The notes under the pieces are model-generated. The model did no database searches. It saw nothing but the letters and a program-made list of their open reading frames with translations, and had not been told where the DNA came from. A stretch of DNA of 64,000 nucleotides from Erythrobacter sp. (GTDB lineage: Bacteria > Pseudomonadota > Alphaproteobacteria > Sphingomonadales > Sphingomonadaceae), in assembly GCF_011765465.1 (NCBI RefSeq), contig NZ_CP050265.1, forward strand, positions 3,078,425 through 3,142,424, written 5' to 3'. A program made the position numbers and the translations under genes. Below, one piece after another: positions 60,756-64,000 of this stretch (positions are counted from its first letter, which is position 1; every line of letters begins with the position of its first letter).

Positions 60756-62174
60756 GTGAAGATCAAGCTTTTCGCCGCGCTTGCGGCTGCGTCTCTTGGC
60801 GTCTGCGGTGCCCTTCTGGGCGCACCGGAAGGCGCCGCGCAGACCGAGGCCGAGCCGTGGAACGCATTGTCGATCGACGACATCACGACCGTTTCGACAC
60901 GCACGCTCACCAAGAGGGTGCTCGAACAGTCGAGCATTGCCGAACTGCGTGAAGCCGCCGAGAGGGGCGATGCCCGCGCGGCCTATTTCCTGGGCTATGC
61001 CTACAAGCGCGGGCTCGGCGGGGTCGAAGTCGACCTGGAGCGCGGTTACGGACTGGCCGAGCGGTCCTGCCAGCAGGGCGACCGGCGCGGCTGCGTCTCG
61101 CTCGCCTATACCTTGTTCAACGGCGACGGGGTGGCCGAGGACGTTCCGCGCGCACTCGCCCTGTTCGAGACCGGCTGCCGCGAAGGGATCGCCTTCGCCT
61201 GTGTCTCGCTCGCCTCGATCCACCAGAACGGCACTAACGGCGTGGCCAAGGACGCGGCGCGCGCCGAGCGGTTCTACCGCGAAGGCTGCGTCGGCAATTA
61301 CGGCCTGTCGTGCCGCTATGCCGGCGAGGGCTTTCGCACCGGTCGCGCCGGGCCGCAGAATTACGAGGCGGCCCATACATTCTTCGCGCAGGGATGCAGG
61401 CTGGAGGATTCTGTCTCGTGCTTCTACGCGGCGCGCACGCTCCAGCAGAGCCGTCCGCGCAGCGATGCCTCGATCTATCCAACCGTGCGCGAGTTCTACG
61501 CGACCGGCTGCGAGAAAAAGGTCGCCGCGGCCTGCTTCAATCTCGGCGCGATCTACAACGAAGGGCGCAACGGCCAGGCGCGCGATACCGTCAAGGCCGT
61601 TCCGTGGATGGAGAGGGCCTGCGACCTCGGCTACGACAACGGTTGCTACAATCTCGGCTCCTGGCTGATCGACGGGCGCGCCGGACGCAGGGACGTGCGC
61701 CGCGCGATCGAACTGCTCGGCCCCCTTTGCCTGCGGGACGAGGATCCCGACATCCAGGCGTGCAACAATGCCGGGACCGCCGCCTATCGCGGCTCGGGGC
61801 TGGCTGCACCCGATTACGACACGGCGCGCATCTACTACGAGCAAGCCTGCTACATGGGCGCGCTGGTCGCTTCGTGCCGGACCCTGTCGGATATGTTCCG
61901 CGACCGCCAGATCGCGCCTGCCTTCGCGGGCGAACGGCAATGGCTCGATGCGCAATTGTGCTTCAAGGCGGCCGAAGGCGATTACTGCGATGCGCGCACG
62001 GCCCAGCACAAGGTCTACCGCCTGGCTCGCAGGGGGTCCTTTGGCGAAGCGCAGATCGCATCGGCGAACCTGTGCGCTGCGGGCGACGGGCTCGGCTGCA
62101 AGTTCCAGGAGGTCCTGCTCGCCTGCAAGAACAAGCCGGACAAGCGCAGCGTGTGCCGCAAGATCTTCAGCTGA
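60756..62174 (+). CDS. Exported Sel1/Hcp-like cysteine-rich repeat protein, 472 aa
   Basis: A signal peptide (IKLFAALAAASLGVCGALLG) precedes about nine Sel1-like repeats of roughly 36 residues. Most hold a Cys pair, such as ERSCQQGDRRGCVSLA, ETGCREGIAFACVSLA and ERACDLGYDNGCYNLG, as in Helicobacter Hcp proteins with a disulfide per repeat. The GTG at 60756 is chosen because GGGGGAAATCA precedes it; an ATG at 60723 lacks a binding site. It probably acts as a periplasmic binding scaffold. Relative of the gene at 42827-43555. Confidence 0.85.
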   Translation: MKIKLFAALAAASLGVCGALLGAPEGAAQTEAEPWNALSIDDITTVSTRTLTKRVLEQSSIAELREAAERGDARAAYFLGYAYKRGLGGVEVDLERGYGLAERSCQQGDRRGCVSLAYTLFNGDGVAEDVPRALALFETGCREGIAFACVSLASIHQNGTNGVAKDAARAERFYREGCVGNYGLSCRYAGEGFRTGRAGPQNYEAAHTFFAQGCRLEDSVSCFYAARTLQQSRPRSDASIYPTVREFYATGCEKKVAAACFNLGAIYNEGRNGQARDTVKAVPWMERACDLGYDNGCYNLGSWLIDGRAGRRDVRRAIELLGPLCLRDEDPDIQACNNAGTAAYRGSGLAAPDYDTARIYYEQACYMGALVASCRTLSDMFRDRQIAPAFAGERQWLDAQLCFKAAEGDYCDARTAQHKVYRLARRGSFGEAQIASANLCAAGDGLGCKFQEVLLACKNKPDKRSVCRKIFS

Positions 62175-62222
62175 AGCGTCAGGAGAGGGCGGCGCGCACT
62201 GGTGCGCGTCGCCCGCCCCGGC

Positions 62223-62771
62223 TCATCCGAACAGCCAGACGTGCATCATCCGGCCCGGCATGAGGAAGGCGACGAGGCCGGGGATCGTCAGCGCGCCTAG
62301 GAACAGCATGAGCACTTCCTTGCGGTGGGTCTTCATGTCGCCCCGGCGGGCGGCGGCCACCAGCTTCCACGAGGCGATCAGCGTCAGCGGCACGAAGAGC
62401 TGGATCGGGCTGAGATGGATGCTGCCGTGGCCCTGCCCGATCATGGTGGCGGCGAGCGCGGTTGTCACCATCAGGCCCACCCATACCCGGCCGAGCGCCT
62501 TGTGCAGCGCGTCTCCCTTGCGGGCCAGCACCAGCCACCCGCCGAGCGGGATCGCGGGCAGCACGGTCGCCACATGGACAAGGATCGCCAGCTCTCGAAT
62601 GTTCGGATGGTAGGGCGCGATGCCGCCGAGGCCACGGACGAGTGCGACAAGGGCGGCTGCGGTCATTCCCACGGCGACAAGCGCTACCAGAGCGCGCAGG
62701 CTCGGCGACAGGTCGAAGCCCCCTGGAGTGTCGCGGTCGGCCGGGGCGAGGGGAAGGGCGAGTTCGGGCAT
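62223..62771 (-). CDS. DUF2306 membrane protein, 182 aa
   Basis: Four to five membrane helices with the DUF2306 markers LHKALGRVWVGLMV, HGSIHLSPIQLFVPL, GDMKTHRKEVLMLF and FLMPGRMMHVWLFG. Conserved His residues may bind metal or haem, but that is a guess. It is divergent from the LytTR gene at 62949, with a 177-base gap. Function unknown. Confidence 0.85.
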   Translation of the reverse strand: MPELALPLAPADRDTPGGFDLSPSLRALVALVAVGMTAAALVALVRGLGGIAPYHPNIRELAILVHVATVLPAIPLGGWLVLARKGDALHKALGRVWVGLMVTTALAATMIGQGHGSIHLSPIQLFVPLTLIASWKLVAAARRGDMKTHRKEVLMLFLGALTIPGLVAFLMPGRMMHVWLFG

Positions 62772-62837
62772 GGTTGGGCTCCCTTTCGAATTGCGATGCC
62801 GACGAAGGGAGGGATGCCCGAAGCCCCTTCACGGGCA

Positions 62838-62853
62838 ATCGCGCCTGCGCGAT
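62838..62853. promoter_or_regulatory. Perfect 7-base inverted repeat between DUF2306 and LytTR genes
   Basis: ATCGCGC (62838-62844), a CT spacer and GCGCGAT (62847-62853) form a perfect palindrome in the divergent gap. LytTR proteins usually bind two direct repeats about 21 bases apart, which was not evident here, so the protein bound may be another one. Confidence 0.4.
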
Positions 62854-62948
62854 CGGGAGCGATCCTGCGTGAACGGGCCTTGTGAAAGCGCGGCTTTGGG
62901 CGGTTTGCCACTTTACGAAGCGCGAACGGGCAAGGTATTTTGCGGAGC

Positions 62949-63803
62949 ATGGTGGAATTCTCCGTCTCTCCCGGCGACACCACGCGCGTCTCCCGCGCCC
63001 CGCTTTTGCGGCGCCTGGCGATCGACCTTGCCGTGATGACGGTTGTGGGGCTGTTCCTCGCCGTGATCGGGCCGTTCGGCAGCATCGAGATGCCGCTCGC
63101 ATGGCGGCTGGTGACGTGGCTGGGCTTCGCCTATGCAGGCTATGCGATCTACAGGCCGATGGGTTTGCTCGTCGACCGGGCCGAAGCCGCGCTCGACCTG
63201 CCGCGCCCGGCGCTGTGGTTCGTCGCCACGCTCGCAGCGACGGTTCCCATGGCCGTGCTGGTGTGGGTCGCCGGGAGCCTGCCCCCGCCGATTCCGGTGC
63301 CGGGGCTCGAGCAGGCGCTTGTTCACTATCTCTATGTCTTCGTGATCGGCGGAGGCATCGTGCTGCTGTTCCACGCGCTGCGCGGCCGCCGCGGCGTGGA
63401 GGAGGATCCCGGCGCACTGCCGGGCGAGCGGCTCGGCCTGACGATTGCCGACCAGGATCCGCTCCATGCCATGGAGCCTGCCCTTGCGCGCGGCAATCCC
63501 CTGCTCGAGCAGCTTCCGGCCGAACTGGGCAGCGAGGTGATCGCGCTCGAAATGGAGGATCATTACGTTCGCGTCCACACCGCGCTGGGGTCCGATCTCG
63601 TGCTGATGCGGATGCGCGATGCGGTCGCTCACCTGTCGGCATCGGACGGCAGGCAGGTCCATCGCAGCTGGTGGGTCGCGCGGGGCGCGGTCGAGGACGT
63701 GAAGCGCGAGGGACGCAATGTCCGTCTCGTCCTGCCGCGCGGGCTCGAGGCTCCGGTCGCCCGCGCGCAGGTCGCCGAGCTGCGCGACGCGGGCTGGTTC
63801 TAG
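62949..63803 (+). CDS. Membrane-anchored LytTR-family transcriptional regulator, 284 aa
   Basis: Four membrane helices (about residues 25-160) precede a LytTR DNA-binding domain (about 190-284): LGSEVIALEMEDHYVRVHTALGSDLVLMRMRDAVAHL and HRSWWVARGAVEDVKREGRNVRLVL. No receiver domain exists, so it is not a two-component regulator but a membrane-tethered one. The ATG at 62949 is used, though GGAG is very close; a TTG at 62940 with AAGG ahead is possible. Divergent from DUF2306. Confidence 0.85.
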   Translation: MVEFSVSPGDTTRVSRAPLLRRLAIDLAVMTVVGLFLAVIGPFGSIEMPLAWRLVTWLGFAYAGYAIYRPMGLLVDRAEAALDLPRPALWFVATLAATVPMAVLVWVAGSLPPPIPVPGLEQALVHYLYVFVIGGGIVLLFHALRGRRGVEEDPGALPGERLGLTIADQDPLHAMEPALARGNPLLEQLPAELGSEVIALEMEDHYVRVHTALGSDLVLMRMRDAVAHLSASDGRQVHRSWWVARGAVEDVKREGRNVRLVLPRGLEAPVARAQVAELRDAGWF

Positions 63804-63811
63804 CGGATATG

Positions 63812-63844
63812 AAAAGGCCCCCGGGGGTCAATCCCCCGGGGGCC
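63812..63844 (-). terminator. Strong terminator between LytTR and katG
   Basis: GGCCCCCGGGGG (63816-63827) pairs perfectly with CCCCCGGGGGCC (63833-63844). Read leftward it is followed by TTTTC, so it ends katG transcription; the LytTR transcript probably ends there too. Confidence 0.85.
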
Positions 63845-63867
63845 CTCTCGAGCTCTCGCGCGCGGCG

Positions 63868-64000
<133 letters not shown>

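Overview
The window is a high-GC chromosomal segment from an alphaproteobacterium, most likely Sphingomonadales and probably Erythrobacteraceae. This is inferred from the gene repertoire: a UPF0262 protein, a CC_3452-type secreted protein, a Tim44/TimA-like protein, small LytTR/DUF2306 genes, rpsT next to dnaA, and secB-murJ-trpS. Almost everything is housekeeping core. No insertion sequence, prophage, CRISPR array, rRNA or tRNA gene was found by reading.

Layout. 1-2270: the end of a phosphomannose isomerase gene, then a short accessory-looking stretch with two unrecognised or poorly known genes and an unusually AT-rich non-coding tract. 2271-8916: an acyl-CoA racemase/MaoC hydratase pair, then a four-gene ABC efflux operon (permease, ATPase, adaptor, outer-membrane factor) read leftward from a TetR gene with tandem operator-like repeats between them. 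9029-15154: ftsH, a DUF3667 protein, a ParA-like ATPase, rpoZ and dnaB. 15302-20936: UPF0262, a degenerate GH25-like membrane protein, cdd, DUF4197, an M14 carboxypeptidase coupled to a DUF4136 lipoprotein, galE and rpmJ. 21033-27802: a HAD hydrolase, a secreted CC_3452-type protein divergent from an HxlR regulator, recQ, a TonB-like protein, a cyclic-nucleotide-binding membrane protein and comM.

27952-32684 carries the rpmH-rnpA-yidD-yidC-engB block for ribosome and membrane-protein biogenesis. 32772-39853 holds a peroxiredoxin-like/2OG-oxygenase fusion, a VOC protein, a GST, an S1/P1 nuclease, a cupin, dapE, a dicarboxylate symporter and two paralogous cysteine-containing lipoproteins. 39891-45090: nth, a voltage-gated-type K+ channel and dapB are joined by 4-base overlaps, followed by a class III-type sirtuin, an Hcp/Sel1 protein, DUF202 and a MoeB/ThiF protein. 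45222-53655: dnaA, rpsT, mutM, ubiE, ubiB, coaBC (with a very long acidic linker) and dut. 53745-64000: a second DUF4136 lipoprotein, the secB-murJ-trpS operon, a TimA-like protein, mltA and an Smr protein, a second Hcp/Sel1 protein, a divergent DUF2306/LytTR pair and the end of katG.

No wholly new multi-gene system is evident. The best leads are several proteins that depart from their families (coaBC linker, mutM lacking a zinc cysteine, a GH25-like protein without catalytic acids, a peroxiredoxin-like domain without cysteine fused to an oxygenase), candidate operators (TetR, HxlR), an intrinsic terminator inside the apparent rpmJ leader, a TGTCGACAG cluster beside dnaA, and the LytTR/DUF2306 pair. 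Many junctions use GTGA or ATGA overlaps, which implies heavy translational coupling.
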